Source: Streptomyces caatingaensis | GTDB lineage: Bacteria > Actinomycetota > Actinomycetes > Streptomycetales > Streptomycetaceae | Direction of reading: 5' to 3' | NCBI RefSeq assembly: GCF_001187435.1 | Contig: NZ_LFXA01000011.1 | Location: 186,001-250,000, forward strand | DNA length: 64,000 nucleotides | Shown: positions 1-8,575 of the stretch, in pieces | Layout: each line of letters begins with the position of its first letter | Numbering within the stretch: position 1 is the stretch's first letter | Translations under genes and position numbers: made by a program | The notes under the pieces: model-generated | What the model was told of the DNA's origin: nothing | The model's database searches: none | What the model saw: only the letters and a program-made list of their open reading frames with translations

Positions 1-262
1 ACATGATGAAGAGGAAGCCGCGCTCCATCTCCACCACGGTCTGGTTCACGGCGCCGCCCTCGAAGATCCGGCTGGCGCCGGAGGTCAGCGAGGTCAGGCC
101 GGAGGCCACCGCCGCCAGCTGGTCCGCGCGGTCCCGGGGGAACCCTTCGGACATGGCGAGCAGAAGTCCGTCGGCGGACACCACCACCGTGTGGGACACC
201 CCCGGGGTGCTCTCCACGAAGTTGGTGATCAACCAGTTCAGATTCTGCGCCGCCTGGCTCAT
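1..262 (-). CDS. Roadblock/LC7 domain protein (CvnB-like), C-terminus cut by window edge
   Basis: The frame starts at an ATG 9 nt after the stop of the kinase gene and begins MSQAAQNLNWLINNFVES, then VSHTVVVSADGLLLAMSEG. This is the typical opening of the roadblock/LC7 proteins found second in Streptomyces conservons. About 87 residues are present and the rest lies outside the window. In known conservons the order is sensor kinase-like CvnA, roadblock CvnB, DUF742 CvnC and small GTPase CvnD. The family is thought to act with the GTPase in a membrane-associated signalling complex. The close spacing implies co-transcription with the upstream kinase. Family assignment is firm; the specific signalling role is inference. 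Confidence 0.88.
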   Translation of the reverse strand, partial: MSQAAQNLNWLITNFVESTPGVSHTVVVSADGLLLAMSEGFPRDRADQLAAVASGLTSLTSGASRIFEGGAVNQTVVEMERGFLFIM

Positions 263-271
263 CGGACTCAA

Positions 272-3200
272 CTAACGCTCCTGCTGGTAGGTGGGGCCAA
301 CGTTGTTGTTGCTACCGGTGGCCGGCCCGGTGCCGGCCTGGCGTCCCTGCTGGATGCCGCGGCGGAGGTTGGTCAGGCGGCCGCGCACGTCGTCGGGCGC
401 GCGCGAGACCTGCGGGCCTCCGGGCAGGGACTGCTGCTGGGCCGTGCCCTCCACGAGGTTGGCACGGGGGACACGGCGCGGCAGACCGGACGTGGTGGTG
501 CCGCCGGCGAGGGGCTCGCGCAGCTGCTCGGCCCGGCGCCAGCGCGCGTCGTTGGGGGACTCGTTCCAGCCCTGCGGCGCGGTGCCGTCGCCCGCCGGCG
601 CACCGCCGGTGAGCGGGTCGCGGCGCGGCTCGCGCCGGGGCAGCCGCTGCTGCCCGTCGGCCGGCCGGTTCTCCTCGCCGGGGAACCAGTGCGACTCCAG
701 CTCCTGGAAGAGCGGGGTGCCCGCCGGCGGCGTCCCGGCGCCCGGCTCGGGCACGGGGGCGAGCTGCGGGAACTGCGCGGTGTCCGTGGGCTGTCCGGTG
801 CCCGGCAGGGGGGTCTGCCCGGTGGTGCGGCTCTCCGGCTCGGGCACCGGCGCGAGGCGCGGGTACGAGCCGGTGGCGGCCGGGTCCTCGGGCAGCGGGC
901 CCTGTCCGGTGGTGCTGTTGTCCGGCACCGGCGCGAGCTGTGGGAACTGCGCCGTGTCGGAAGGCCGTGCGCCCTCGTCGCCGGGCAGCGCGAACTGGCC
1001 GGTGGTCTGCGGCTCGTCGGCCCGGGGGCGGGCGAACTGGCCGGTGGTCTGCGCCTGGTCGGCCTGCGGCCGGGCGAACTGGCCGGTGGTCTGCGGGTCT
1101 TCGTGGCCCGTGGCCGGCGCCTCGTCGGCCTGGGGCCGCGCGAACCGGCCGGTGTCACCGGGGCCGGCGAAGGCGTCCGGGGCGGCGCCCTGCTCGTGGC
1201 CGCGCGGGGTCTCCCGCGCGGCGCGGCCGGAGTCGGAGGCGAGCGGCCAGTCGTCCGCCGGGGCCGCCGGGGCGGCGGGCTTGTCGCTGCCCCAGCTCGG
1301 TGCCGGACGGGTGGGCAGGCCGGAGCCGGCGCCCTCGCCGTTCCCGCCGCGGGGCGCGTCGGCCGCGCCGCGCTTGGGCAGCTTGCCCACCGGGGCGATG
1401 ACGGCCGGGCGCTTGCCGCCCCGGGCCGGGAGCGGCGGGCGGCCGTCGTCGGCCTTGCGGTCCGACGCGGAGGGCGGGTTGGGCGACTCGAAGAGGCTCG
1501 GACCGCCGGTCGGCGCGCCGGCGCCCGGGGCCGACCCCTTGACGCGGGTGGGCAGACCGCTCTTGGTCTTGCCGCCGGTCCGCGAGGGGATCGGCGGGCG
1601 CGGGCCGGCGGCCGCGTCCGCGGCGCCGCCCTGCTGCGGGGCGCCGCCGCCGGGCAGCGACGGGGCCGGCTTGGACATGGACGGGCCCGCCGGGCCGCCG
1701 GGGGCACCCGGGGCACCGGGCGCACCGGGCGCGCCGCCGCCGGGCAGGCCCGGCATCCCGCCGCCGGGCGCGCCGGGGACGCCGGGCATGCCGGGGGCAC
1801 CGCCCGGGGCGCCGGGGCCGGGCCGCTTGTTGCCCTGGGCCACGTCGACGGGGAGCATGACGAGCGCCGTGGTGCCGCCGGAGTCGGACGGCCGGAGCTG
1901 GATGCGGATGCCGTGCCGCAGGGACAGGCGGCCGACCACGAACAGACCCATGCGCCGCGAGACGGAGACGTCCACGGTGGGCGGGCTGGCGAGCCGCTCG
2001 TTGATCGCGGCCAGGTCCTCGGCGGACAGGCCGATGCCGGTGTCGTGGATCTCGACCAGGACGCGGCCGTCGGGCAGCGCGTGACCGGTGACCTTGACCT
2101 TGGTCTGAGGGGAGGAGAACGACGTCGCGTTCTCCAGCAGCTCGGCGAGGAGGTGCACGAGGTCGTTGACCACGCGGCCCGCGACCTCGGTCGCCGGCAC
2201 GCCGGTCAGCTCGATGCGCTCGTACTGCTCCACCTCGGACGCGGCGGCGCGGAGGACGTCGACCAGCGGGACCGGGCGGGTCCACCGGCGGCCCGGCTCC
2301 TCACCGGCGAGAACGAGGAGGTTCTCACCGTTACGGCGCATACGGGTCGCGAGGTGGTCGAGCTTGAAGAGCGAGGAGAGCTGGTCCGGGTCGGCCTCGC
2401 GGGACTCCAGTTCGGAGATGAGCGACAGCTGACGCTGGATGAGGCCCTGGGAACGCCGCGAGAGGTTGGTGAACATCGCGTTGACGTTGCCCCGGAGGAG
2501 GGCCTGCTCGGCGGCGAGGCGGACCGCCTCGCGGTGCACGTCGTCGAAGGCCGCGGCCACCTTGCCGATCTCGTCGCGGCTGTGGACGCCGACGGACTCG
2601 ACGGAGGTGTCGACGTCCTGCGGGTCGGCCTCGGAGAGCTGCTTGACGAGCTCGGGCAGCCGGTCGTGGGCGACCTTCTGGGCGGTGTCCTGGAGGCGGC
2701 GCAGCGAGCGCACCATGGACCGGGACACGACGAAGGCGCCGACCAGCGAGATGCCGAGGACGAGGACGATCAGGGCGGCGTTGAAGATGGCGTCCTGCTG
2801 GGCGTCGTCGCGCAGCTCGGCGGCCTTCTGCTCCATCTGGCTGAGGAGCGTGGCCTCGATGCGCCGCATCTCGTCCAGCTTGGTGGTGTCCTGGTCGAAC
2901 CAGTCGCGGTAGCTCTTGGGGTCGGTCTTGAGCAGCTCGGGGTTGGTCAGTGCCCGGTCCGCATAGGTCTGCGCGGCGGCGATCTCGGTCTGGCTGCCGT
3001 TCAGCGCCTGCATCAGCTCACGGTCCCGGTCGCCGTGGATGGCGGTGAAGCGGGAGAGGGCCTCGCCCTCCTCGTAGGTGGCCGAGTGACCGTACTGGCG
3101 GTCGTTCTCCGTGAGGCGGGGGCCGCCCGGGGCGGCGAGCGCGGCGCTGATGACGGCGCGCTGGATGGAGGCGTACTCCTTGGCGGAGGAGAAGGTCGCC

Positions 3201-3883
3201 AGCGCACGGGTCGCGGAGATCATGTCGGCGTTGCTGGACGCCTGGGCCATGTCCTGGGAGAGCCCGTGCAGCGAGGTGACCAGACGGTTATAGGCGCTGA
3301 CCGTCTGGGAGATGTAGCTGTCCTTGTGGTACGCGGTCTTCCGGATTTCGCCGATCTTCTTCAGCTGCCGGCTGATGTCGACGAGGGTGGCCGACACCCC
3401 GACCATCTGGTCGTCGTCGGCCTTCACCTTCGCGGTGACGTCCACGAAGTCCTTGATGGCCCGGTCGGTCTTCTGCCGGGAGGCGACGACGTCGTCGTTC
3501 TTCTTGTCGCCGCTGGTGAGCGGACCGGCGGAGCGGTCGCGCTCGTCCTGGAGCGCGCCGGCCAGCTCGGTGGCCGCCCCGGTCATGTCCGTCAGCAGCT
3601 TCATGTGGTCGAGCTGGTCGACGTTCTTGAGCGAGTCCTCGATGCGCAGACCACCCAGGGCCGTCGCGGCCACGACGGGGAGGGTGAGCAGCGAGACGAG
3701 GCGGGTCGAAATGCGCCAGTTGCGCAGGGCTATTCGTGAGCCCGGCCCGCTGGGGCCCTTCGCCTTCGGCCGTTCGGCGGGTTCGCCACCGTTCGGCGCG
3801 TCGACGGACGTGCCGCGGTCGGTAGCACCGCGCGGCTCCTTCTCCGCCGCAGCGTTGCTGTCCCTCTTGAAACGTCCCTGCAC
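272..3883 (-). CDS. CvnA-like sensor histidine kinase with nitrate-sensing-type domain and long Pro/Gly-rich tail
   Basis: The protein has about 1203 residues from a GTG start (MQGRFKRDSN...) with an AGAGG element upstream. Longer in-frame extensions to 4153 look non-coding. Predicted order: basic N-terminus; membrane segment near 62-80; extracytoplasmic NIT-type helical sensor to about 360; second membrane segment 367-387; HAMP; helical region with RLLFKLDH-like context around His510; HATPase domain 570-680 with an N-box (LLENATSF) and G-box (DTGIGLS). Residues 690-1203 are low complexity: a collagen-like Gly-Xaa-Yaa stretch, then repeats of TGQFARP and AQFPQLAPVPE. The enzyme would autophosphorylate or signal through the roadblock and GTPase partners encoded next. 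Stimulus and partners are inferred, not shown. Confidence 0.9.
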   Translation of the reverse strand: MQGRFKRDSNAAAEKEPRGATDRGTSVDAPNGGEPAERPKAKGPSGPGSRIALRNWRISTRLVSLLTLPVVAATALGGLRIEDSLKNVDQLDHMKLLTDMTGAATELAGALQDERDRSAGPLTSGDKKNDDVVASRQKTDRAIKDFVDVTAKVKADDDQMVGVSATLVDISRQLKKIGEIRKTAYHKDSYISQTVSAYNRLVTSLHGLSQDMAQASSNADMISATRALATFSSAKEYASIQRAVISAALAAPGGPRLTENDRQYGHSATYEEGEALSRFTAIHGDRDRELMQALNGSQTEIAAAQTYADRALTNPELLKTDPKSYRDWFDQDTTKLDEMRRIEATLLSQMEQKAAELRDDAQQDAIFNAALIVLVLGISLVGAFVVSRSMVRSLRRLQDTAQKVAHDRLPELVKQLSEADPQDVDTSVESVGVHSRDEIGKVAAAFDDVHREAVRLAAEQALLRGNVNAMFTNLSRRSQGLIQRQLSLISELESREADPDQLSSLFKLDHLATRMRRNGENLLVLAGEEPGRRWTRPVPLVDVLRAAASEVEQYERIELTGVPATEVAGRVVNDLVHLLAELLENATSFSSPQTKVKVTGHALPDGRVLVEIHDTGIGLSAEDLAAINERLASPPTVDVSVSRRMGLFVVGRLSLRHGIRIQLRPSDSGGTTALVMLPVDVAQGNKRPGPGAPGGAPGMPGVPGAPGGGMPGLPGGGAPGAPGAPGAPGGPAGPSMSKPAPSLPGGGAPQQGGAADAAAGPRPPIPSRTGGKTKSGLPTRVKGSAPGAGAPTGGPSLFESPNPPSASDRKADDGRPPLPARGGKRPAVIAPVGKLPKRGAADAPRGGNGEGAGSGLPTRPAPSWGSDKPAAPAAPADDWPLASDSGRAARETPRGHEQGAAPDAFAGPGDTGRFARPQADEAPATGHEDPQTTGQFARPQADQAQTTGQFARPRADEPQTTGQFALPGDEGARPSDTAQFPQLAPVPDNSTTGQGPLPEDPAATGSYPRLAPVPEPESRTTGQTPLPGTGQPTDTAQFPQLAPVPEPGAGTPPAGTPLFQELESHWFPGEENRPADGQQRLPRREPRRDPLTGGAPAGDGTAPQGWNESPNDARWRRAEQLREPLAGGTTTSGLPRRVPRANLVEGTAQQQSLPGGPQVSRAPDDVRGRLTNLRRGIQQGRQAGTGPATGSNNNVGPTYQQER

Positions 3884-4084
3884 TAGCGTCGCAACCTCTG
3901 GACCAGGCGCCCCACCGGGTGAGCGGAGGGACGATGTCGAGTCGTGGGGGGACCGCGGTGCCCCCCTGGCGGTCCGTGGAATTCCAGCACAGTGCCGGAT
4001 CTCCCAACAAGGCCGGTGCACCGCGCCCGGCGCCCGGTCACGGAGTGTTCCCGGCATGGTGACGCAGCGTGGATGACGGGGGTC

Positions 4085-4113
4085 TTTATATCGGGCGTAG
4101 GTGGATGAGTCAC
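4085..4113 (-). promoter_or_regulatory. Putative sigma70-type promoter of the cvnA-like operon
   Basis: On the minus strand a -35-like GTGACT (4108-4113) is separated by exactly 17 nt from a -10-like TATAAA (4085-4090). This is unusually AT-rich for this sequence. Transcription would start near 4078. Confidence 0.6.
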
Positions 4114-4245
4114 CCTCGCCGCCTCGAAGGACGCCGACTGTCCCAGTCGCCATGATCAGGAGCGGAACGTCAGGTTCAGTCCTGCGATGTCCCGTTTCGT
4201 TCGGCCTGTTCGCGCGCCGGTTTTGCGGCTTTTGCCGCGAGATTC

Positions 4246-4259
4246 GTGAGCAAACTCAC
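4246..4259. promoter_or_regulatory. Short palindrome GTGAG-N4-CTCAC
   Basis: This perfect 5-bp inverted repeat with a 4-nt spacer lies 100 nt upstream of the small peptide gene, in a locally AT-richer stretch. It is a possible operator; no regulator can be named. Confidence 0.3.
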
Positions 4260-4282
4260 AGGTGACTCCCGGCTTTCTCTCC

Positions 4283-4309
4283 GCTAGGCCGGGGAAAGGC
4301 GCGCCTAGC
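4283..4309. promoter_or_regulatory. Inverted repeat GCTAGGC-N13-GCCTAGC
   Basis: A perfect 7-bp inverted repeat lies 50 nt before the peptide start. A TANNNT-like hexamer (TAGCCT, 4306-4311) overlaps its right arm, so binding there could block transcription of the peptide gene. Confidence 0.35.
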
Positions 4310-4358
4310 CTGGTCCTTTGCGCATCTGCCCGTCACCCCGACCACACGAGGCACTCCA

Positions 4359-4568
4359 GTGACCACCACCTCCAAGCCCAACCGCCCCACCCGCCCCGCC
4401 CCGCGGAAGACGGCCAACCCGCGCCGCACCACGCTCGCGCACCGGGCGGACAGCACCGGCCTGTTCGACGCCGAGCGCCCGGAGCACCCGGTGGAGCTGC
4501 CGTCCGTCACCGCCAACCCGCGCCGCACCACCCTCATGGTGGCGCCGGCCGCGCCGGACCAGGACTGA
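4359..4568 (+). CDS. Small basic peptide with two exact TANPRRTTL repeats
   Basis: This is a 69-residue protein from a GTG start, with GAGG at 4348-4351 as a plausible ribosome binding site. The sequence is rich in Thr, Pro, Arg and Asn. It contains the nonapeptide TANPRRTTL twice, at residues 18-26 and 51-59, separated by a more acidic linker (DAERPEHPVEL). I see no signal peptide, membrane segment, cysteines or known domain. It lies between the conservon and the FAH-gltX group, and a small hypothetical gene occurs at this place in related genomes as I recall. The function is unknown. The exact repeat and the good start context argue it is a real gene. Confidence 0.6.
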   Translation: MTTTSKPNRPTRPAPRKTANPRRTTLAHRADSTGLFDAERPEHPVELPSVTANPRRTTLMVAPAAPDQD

Positions 4569-4655
4569 GCCCGCGGCGCACGGGACGCCCACGGCTCCCG
4601 GGATAGCCTGGAGCGTCAGACTCCGGCCGGATTCAGATAAGGGGCCCAGCAACCC

Positions 4656-5438
4656 GTGCGCATCGCCAGATTCTCCATCGACGGCAACGTCGGATACGGC
4701 GTCGTGGAGGGGGACGCCTCCGTAGAGGGCGGCCCCGTCCTCGACATCATCAAGGGCATCCCCTACGGCGACTTCGAGCTCAGCGGCACCAAGGTCCCGC
4801 TGGACAAGGTGCGCCTGCTGCCCCCCGTCCTGCCCAGCAAGGTCGTCGCCATCGGCCGCAACTACGCCGAGCACGCCGCGGAGCTGGGCAACGAGGTGCC
4901 CGAGGTGCCCGTCGCCTTCTTCAAGCCGTCCACCTCGGTCGTCGGCCCCGCCGACCCGGTCGTGTACCCCTCCTTCTCCCAGGAGCTGCACCACGAGGCC
5001 GAACTGGCCGTGGTCATCGGCCGCATGTGCCGCGAGGTCCCGCGCGAGCGCGTCAAGGACGTCATCCTCGGCTACACCTGCGCCAACGACGTCACCGCGC
5101 GCGACGTCCAGCAGCGCGAGAAGCAGTGGGCCCGTGCCAAGGGCTTCGACTCCGCCTGCCCGCTCGGCCCCTGGATCGAGACCGAGCTGGACCCGGCCGA
5201 CCTCGCCATCACCTGCACGGTCAACGGCGAGACCCGGCAGAGCGGCCGCACCTCGCAGATGCTGCGCCCGGTCGAGGACCTCATCGTCCACATCACCGAG
5301 GCGATGACGCTGCTCCCCGGCGACGTCGTCCTGACCGGCACCCCGGCCGGGGTCGGACCCCTGCACGACGGCGACGAGGTCGCCGTCACCATCGAAGGCA
5401 TCGGCACTCTCACCAACAAGGTGATCAAGCGTGGCTAA
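4656..5438 (+). CDS. Fumarylacetoacetate hydrolase (FAH) family protein
   Basis: The protein has 260 residues from a GTG start ([15 protein letters not shown]), with AGGGG upstream. The catalytic FAH fold occupies about residues 60-257. Visible family features are the [11 protein letters not shown] segment, the metal-site region [18 protein letters not shown], and the C-terminal TGTPAGVGP. Members use a divalent metal to cleave or decarboxylate beta-keto acids such as acylpyruvates or oxaloacetate; the substrate here cannot be read from sequence. The length matches short FAHD1-type proteins rather than true fumarylacetoacetases. Its last 8 nt overlap the gltX start, so the two are probably translationally coupled. 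Confidence 0.92.
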   Translation: MRIARFSIDGNVGYGVVEGDASVEGGPVLDIIKGIPYGDFELSGTKVPLDKVRLLPPVLPSKVVAIGRNYAEHAAELGNEVPEVPVAFFKPSTSVVGPADPVVYPSFSQELHHEAELAVVIGRMCREVPRERVKDVILGYTCANDVTARDVQQREKQWARAKGFDSACPLGPWIETELDPADLAITCTVNGETRQSGRTSQMLRPVEDLIVHITEAMTLLPGDVVLTGTPAGVGPLHDGDEVAVTIEGIGTLTNKVIKRG

Positions 5439-6912
5439 CGCGACCGCGAACGTCCGTGTTCGTTTCTGTCCCTCCCCGACCGGCAACCCCCACGTGGGCC
5501 TGGTCCGCACCGCCCTCTTCAACTGGGCGTTCGCCCGCCACCACGGCGGCACCCTGGTCTTCCGCATCGAGGACACCGACGCGGCGCGCGACTCGGAGGA
5601 GTCGTACGAGCAGCTGCTCGACGCCATGCGCTGGCTGGGCTTCGAGTGGGACGAGGGCCCCGAGGTGGGCGGCCCCCACGCGCCGTACCGCCAGTCGCAG
5701 CGCATGGACATCTACCGGGACGTCGCGCAGAAGCTGCTCGACGCCGGCTACGCCTACCGGTGCTACTGCACCGCCGAGGAGCTGGACGCCCGCCGCGAGG
5801 CCGCCCGCGCCGCCGGGAAGCCGTCCGGCTACGACGGCAAGTGCCGCGTCGTGACGCCCGAGCAGAAGGCCGCCTACGAGGCCGAGGGCCGCCAGTCGAT
5901 CGTCCGCTTCCGCATGCCCGACGAGACGATCACCTTCACCGACCTCGTCCGCGGCGAGCTGACCTTCACCCCGGAGAACGTCCCGGACTTCGGCATCGTC
6001 CGGGCCAACGGCGCCCCGCTCTACACGCTCGTCAACCCCGTCGACGACGCCCTGATGGAGATCACCCACGTCCTGCGCGGCGAGGACCTGCTCTCCTCCA
6101 CCCCGCGCCAGATCGCCCTCTACAAGGCGCTGATCGAGCTCGGCGTCGCCAAGGCCGTCCCCGAGTTCGGCCACCTGCCCTACGTCATGGGCGAGGGCAA
6201 CAAGAAGCTCTCCAAGCGCGACCCGCAGTCGTCGCTCAACCTCTACCGCGAGCGCGGCTTCCTGCCCGCCGGGCTGCTCAACTACCTCTCCCTGCTGGGC
6301 TGGTCGCTCTCCGCCGACCAGGACATCTTCTCGATGGACGAGATGGTCGCCGCCTTCGACATCTCGGCCGTCAACGCCAACCCGGCCCGCTTCGACCTGA
6401 AGAAGGCCGAGGCGATCAACGCCGACCACATCCGGCGGCTGGAGGTGAAGGACTTCGTCGAGGCGTGCCGGCCGTGGCTGCGCGCCCCGCACGCGCCGTG
6501 GGCGCCGGAGTCCTTCGACGCGGCCGCCTTCGAGGCGCTGGCCCCGCTGGCCCAGACCCGCCTCACCGTCCTCTCGGACATCACGGCCAACGTCGACTTC
6601 CTCTTCCTGCCCGAGCCCGTCGAGGACGAGGCGTCCTGGGCCAAGGCCATGAAGGAGGGCTCGGACGCGCTGCTGCGCACGGCCCGCGAGAAGCTGGCCG
6701 CCGCGGAGTGGAACGCCGAGGCGATCAAGGCCGCCGTCGTCGCCGCGGGCGAGGAGCACGGCCTCAAGCTCGGCAAGGCCCAGGCCCCGGTCCGCGTCGC
6801 CGTCACCGGCCGCACCGTCGGCCTGCCGCTCTTCGAGTCCCTGGAGATCCTCGGCCGCGAGCGCACGCTGGCGCGCGTGGACGCGGCGCTGGCGAAGCTG
6901 GCCGCCGCGTAA
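5431..6912 (+). CDS. gltX: Glutamyl-tRNA synthetase
   Basis: This 493-residue class I aminoacyl-tRNA synthetase charges tRNA-Glu with glutamate in the cytoplasm. The ATP-binding HIGH-type motif appears as [10 protein letters not shown] near residue 12 and the KMSKS-type loop as KKLSKRD near residue 258. The length is normal for the bacterial discriminating or non-discriminating enzyme. It starts at GTG inside the end of the FAH gene. A strong hairpin follows the stop. Three tRNA-Glu and two tRNA-Gln genes lie about 1.2 kb downstream; many actinobacteria charge tRNA-Gln through this enzyme plus GatCAB, but that cannot be decided here. Confidence 0.98.
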   Translation: MANATANVRVRFCPSPTGNPHVGLVRTALFNWAFARHHGGTLVFRIEDTDAARDSEESYEQLLDAMRWLGFEWDEGPEVGGPHAPYRQSQRMDIYRDVAQKLLDAGYAYRCYCTAEELDARREAARAAGKPSGYDGKCRVVTPEQKAAYEAEGRQSIVRFRMPDETITFTDLVRGELTFTPENVPDFGIVRANGAPLYTLVNPVDDALMEITHVLRGEDLLSSTPRQIALYKALIELGVAKAVPEFGHLPYVMGEGNKKLSKRDPQSSLNLYRERGFLPAGLLNYLSLLGWSLSADQDIFSMDEMVAAFDISAVNANPARFDLKKAEAINADHIRRLEVKDFVEACRPWLRAPHAPWAPESFDAAAFEALAPLAQTRLTVLSDITANVDFLFLPEPVEDEASWAKAMKEGSDALLRTAREKLAAAEWNAEAIKAAVVAAGEEHGLKLGKAQAPVRVAVTGRTVGLPLFESLEILGRERTLARVDAALAKLAAA

Positions 6913-6927
6913 CGGTTCTGTCCGAAA

Positions 6928-6963
6928 CGGTGCCCGGGAGCCGGCCGAGGCTCCCGGGCACCG
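6928..6963 (+). terminator. Intrinsic-type terminator after gltX
   Basis: A perfect 15-bp stem with a 6-nt loop (GGCCGA) begins 15 nt after the gltX stop. It lacks a long U tract, as is usual in Streptomyces. Confidence 0.8.
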
Positions 6964-6987
6964 TCGTGTTCTCCCTAGGGTGAACGC

Positions 6988-7182
6988 ATGTGCGACGAGA
7001 AGCGTGAACGCGACGAGAGGCGACGGGCCGGCGACGAGGCGGACCTCCACCGGGGCGCGGCCGCCGACCTGGCCGTCGAGGCGGCCGCGTCGGGCGGCCT
7101 GTCCGCCGTGGCGCACGCCGTGACGGCCGTGGGCCGCGCGGTGGCCCACGGCGCGAGGGCGGCCGTGGAGGCGCTGACGTAG
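6988..7182 (+). CDS. Small alanine-rich hypothetical protein
   Basis: This frame encodes 64 residues from ATG with AGGG about 8 nt upstream. The first third is strongly charged (CDEKRERDERRR), and the rest is Ala/Val-rich and could form an amphipathic helix. There is no recognised domain. It sits right after the gltX terminator and ahead of the HAD gene. The charge pattern and ribosome binding site support a gene, but the shortness and absence of a known family leave doubt. Confidence 0.4.
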   Translation: MCDEKRERDERRRAGDEADLHRGAAADLAVEAAASGGLSAVAHAVTAVGRAVAHGARAAVEALT

Positions 7183-7228
7183 GCCGGCCGGCGGGGCGGA
7201 AGGCCCCGCGGACGCCCGTCGCGGCCGG

Positions 7229-7234
7229 TACCGT
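7229..7234 (+). promoter_or_regulatory. -10-like TACCGT for a leaderless HAD gene
   Basis: A TANNNT hexamer ends 8 nt before the GTG start and no Shine-Dalgarno is evident, so the transcript may begin at or next to the start codon. Confidence 0.45.
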
Positions 7235-7241
7235 CGGTCGT

Positions 7242-7973
7242 GTGACCGTACGAGCCGTCCTCTGGGACGTCGACGACACCCTCTTCGACTACGCCGGCTC
7301 CGACCGGACCGGCCTGGCCCGGCACCTCGCGGCCGAGGGCCTGCTCACCCGGTACGGCACCGCGGAGCGGGCCCTCTCGCTGTGGCGGGAGATCATGGAG
7401 GCGCAGTTCGCCCGCTTCCTCGCCGGCGAGATCGACTTCAGGGAGCAGCGCCGCGAGCGCGTCCGCGCCTTCCTCGGCGTCCCGCTCGGCGACGCCGAGG
7501 CCGACACCTGGTTCGCCGGCTACGTACGGCACTACGAGGCCGCCTGGGCCCTCTTCCCCGACGCCCGCCCCGCCCTGGAGGCCCTGGGCCGCCACTGCCG
7601 CCAGGCGGTGCTCTCCAACGCCGCCACGGCGCAGCAGCGGCGCAAACTGGCCGCCCTCGGGGTCCGCGGCCACTTCGAGGAGATCCTCTGCGCCGACCTG
7701 CTCGGCCGCGCCAAACCCGACCCCCGTGCCTTCCTGGACGCCTGCGCCGCGCTCGGCCTGCGCCCCGGGGAGGTCGTCTACGTGGGGGACCAGCTGGAGA
7801 CGGACGCGGTCGCGGCGCGGGCCGCGGGGCTGCACGGGGTGTGGCTGGACCGTACGGGAGGGGCGGACGGGGCCGTCCTGCCGGACGGCGTCCGGCGCGT
7901 CCGGGGGCTCGGCGAGCTGCCCGCGCTGCTGCGCCCGGTTATCGATTTTGGTGCCCCGTCCACCTTCGGGTAA
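7242..7973 (+). CDS. HAD-family hydrolase
   Basis: The protein has 243 residues from a GTG start. HAD motif I is DVDDT near the N-terminus, with Asp nucleophile and acid/base Asp. Motif II is the Ser in VLSNA, and motif IV is the VGDQLETD segment near residue 185. A helical cap (about 20-100) marks subfamily I, like YjjG-type nucleotidases and phosphoglycolate-type phosphatases. It probably dephosphorylates a small metabolite; the substrate is unknown. Its stop codon coincides with the -10 hexamer of the promoter I propose for the tRNA array. The start is probably leaderless. Confidence 0.92.
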   Translation: MTVRAVLWDVDDTLFDYAGSDRTGLARHLAAEGLLTRYGTAERALSLWREIMEAQFARFLAGEIDFREQRRERVRAFLGVPLGDAEADTWFAGYVRHYEAAWALFPDARPALEALGRHCRQAVLSNAATAQQRRKLAALGVRGHFEEILCADLLGRAKPDPRAFLDACAALGLRPGEVVYVGDQLETDAVAARAAGLHGVWLDRTGGADGAVLPDGVRRVRGLGELPALLRPVIDFGAPSTFG

Positions 7974-7976
7974 TGT
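7948..7976 (+). promoter_or_regulatory. Putative promoter of the tRNA array
   Basis: TTGGTG (7948-7953), a 17-nt spacer and TAATGT (7971-7976) form the best sigma70-like promoter in this stretch. It overlaps the 3' end of the HAD gene and lies about 85 nt before the first tRNA. Confidence 0.6.
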
Positions 7977-8062
7977 TCTTCCTGCGCCGCCCGGGAGGGC
8001 CGAGAGGCCGGAGCGGGGGGCGCGAGCCCGAGCAAGACCCCTTCACGGGGGTCGAGTTCTGG

Positions 8063-8134
8063 TGGGGTATGGTGTAATTGGCAGCACGAGTGATTCTGGT
8101 TCACTTAGTCTAGGTTCGAGTCCTGGTACCCCAG
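8063..8134 (+). tRNA. tRNA-Gln (anticodon CTG)
   Basis: The 72-nt cloverleaf folds with acceptor TGGGGTA/TACCCCA, anticodon stem AGTGA/TCACT and loop TTCTGGT, giving anticodon CTG. The 3' CCA is not encoded. Confidence 0.96.
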
Positions 8135-8196
8135 CAAGAGAATTTCGGAATTCCTTCGAATTACTGATAACGTTCTCTTCGAAAATGCAGTGACTA

Positions 8197-8269
8197 GCCC
8201 CCGTTGTGTAGCGGCCTAGCACGCCGCCCTCTCAAGGCGGTAGCGCCGGTTCGAATCCGGTCGGGGGTA
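8197..8269 (+). tRNA. tRNA-Glu (anticodon CTC), copy 1
   Basis: The 73-nt cloverleaf has acceptor GCCCCCG pairing with CGGGGGT and anticodon loop CCTCTCA, giving CTC. CCA is not encoded. Confidence 0.96.
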
Positions 8270-8309
8270 CTGGTTCCTGACAGGTTGGCTCCTGACAGGA
8301 ATCGCTGGG

Positions 8310-8382
8310 GCCCCCGTTGTGTAGCGGCCTAGCACGCCGCCCTCTCAAGGCGGTAGCGCCGGTTCGAATCCGGTCGGGGGTA
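8310..8382 (+). tRNA. tRNA-Glu (anticodon CTC), copy 2
   Basis: Identical in sequence to the copy at 8197-8269. The spacer between them carries two near-identical CTCCTGACAGG-type words. Confidence 0.96.
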
Positions 8383-8395
8383 CTGGTTCACACCA

Positions 8396-8467
8396 TGGGC
8401 TATGGTGTAATTGGCAGCACGAGTGATTCTGGTTCATTTAGTCTAGGTTCGAGTCCTGGTAGCCCAG
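8396..8467 (+). tRNA. tRNA-Gln (anticodon CTG), variant copy
   Basis: It differs from the first tRNA-Gln at paired acceptor positions (TGGGCTA/TAGCCCA, a compensated change) and has one G-U pair in the anticodon stem. The anticodon is again CTG. Confidence 0.95.
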
Positions 8468-8497
8468 CGCAAGACCTCACGGTCGAGCAAATGACTT

Positions 8498-8570
8498 GCC
8501 CCCGTTGTGTAGCGGCCTAGCACGCCGCCCTCTCAAGGCGGTAGCGCCGGTTCGAATCCGGTCGGGGGTA
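8498..8570 (+). tRNA. tRNA-Glu (anticodon CTC), copy 3
   Basis: Third identical tRNA-Glu copy. It is the last member of the Gln-Glu-Glu-Gln-Glu array and is followed within 6 nt by a strong terminator. Confidence 0.96.
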
Positions 8571-8575
8571 CGAGG

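Larger units (their letters stand above)
3884..4358. other. Divergent intergenic region between cvnA-like gene and small peptide gene
   Basis: These 475 nt hold no convincing gene. On the minus strand there is a good promoter for the kinase gene with a leader of about 195 nt. On the plus side two short inverted repeats lie just before the peptide gene. Reading frames through here are compositional. Confidence 0.6.

Noticed and set aside
191-3739. Long open frame on the plus strand opposite the CvnA-like kinase gene
   Set aside because: It is the antisense shadow of a GC-biased gene. Its product has no domain and the composition of a third-position mirror.
8197-8570. Regularly spaced identical sequences that might suggest a CRISPR array
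   Set aside because: They fold as complete tRNA-Glu genes with anticodon CTC.
8063-8570. tRNA genes as an integration site for a mobile element
   Set aside because: No integrase, excisionase or duplicated tRNA 3' end is present; the repeats are whole genes.
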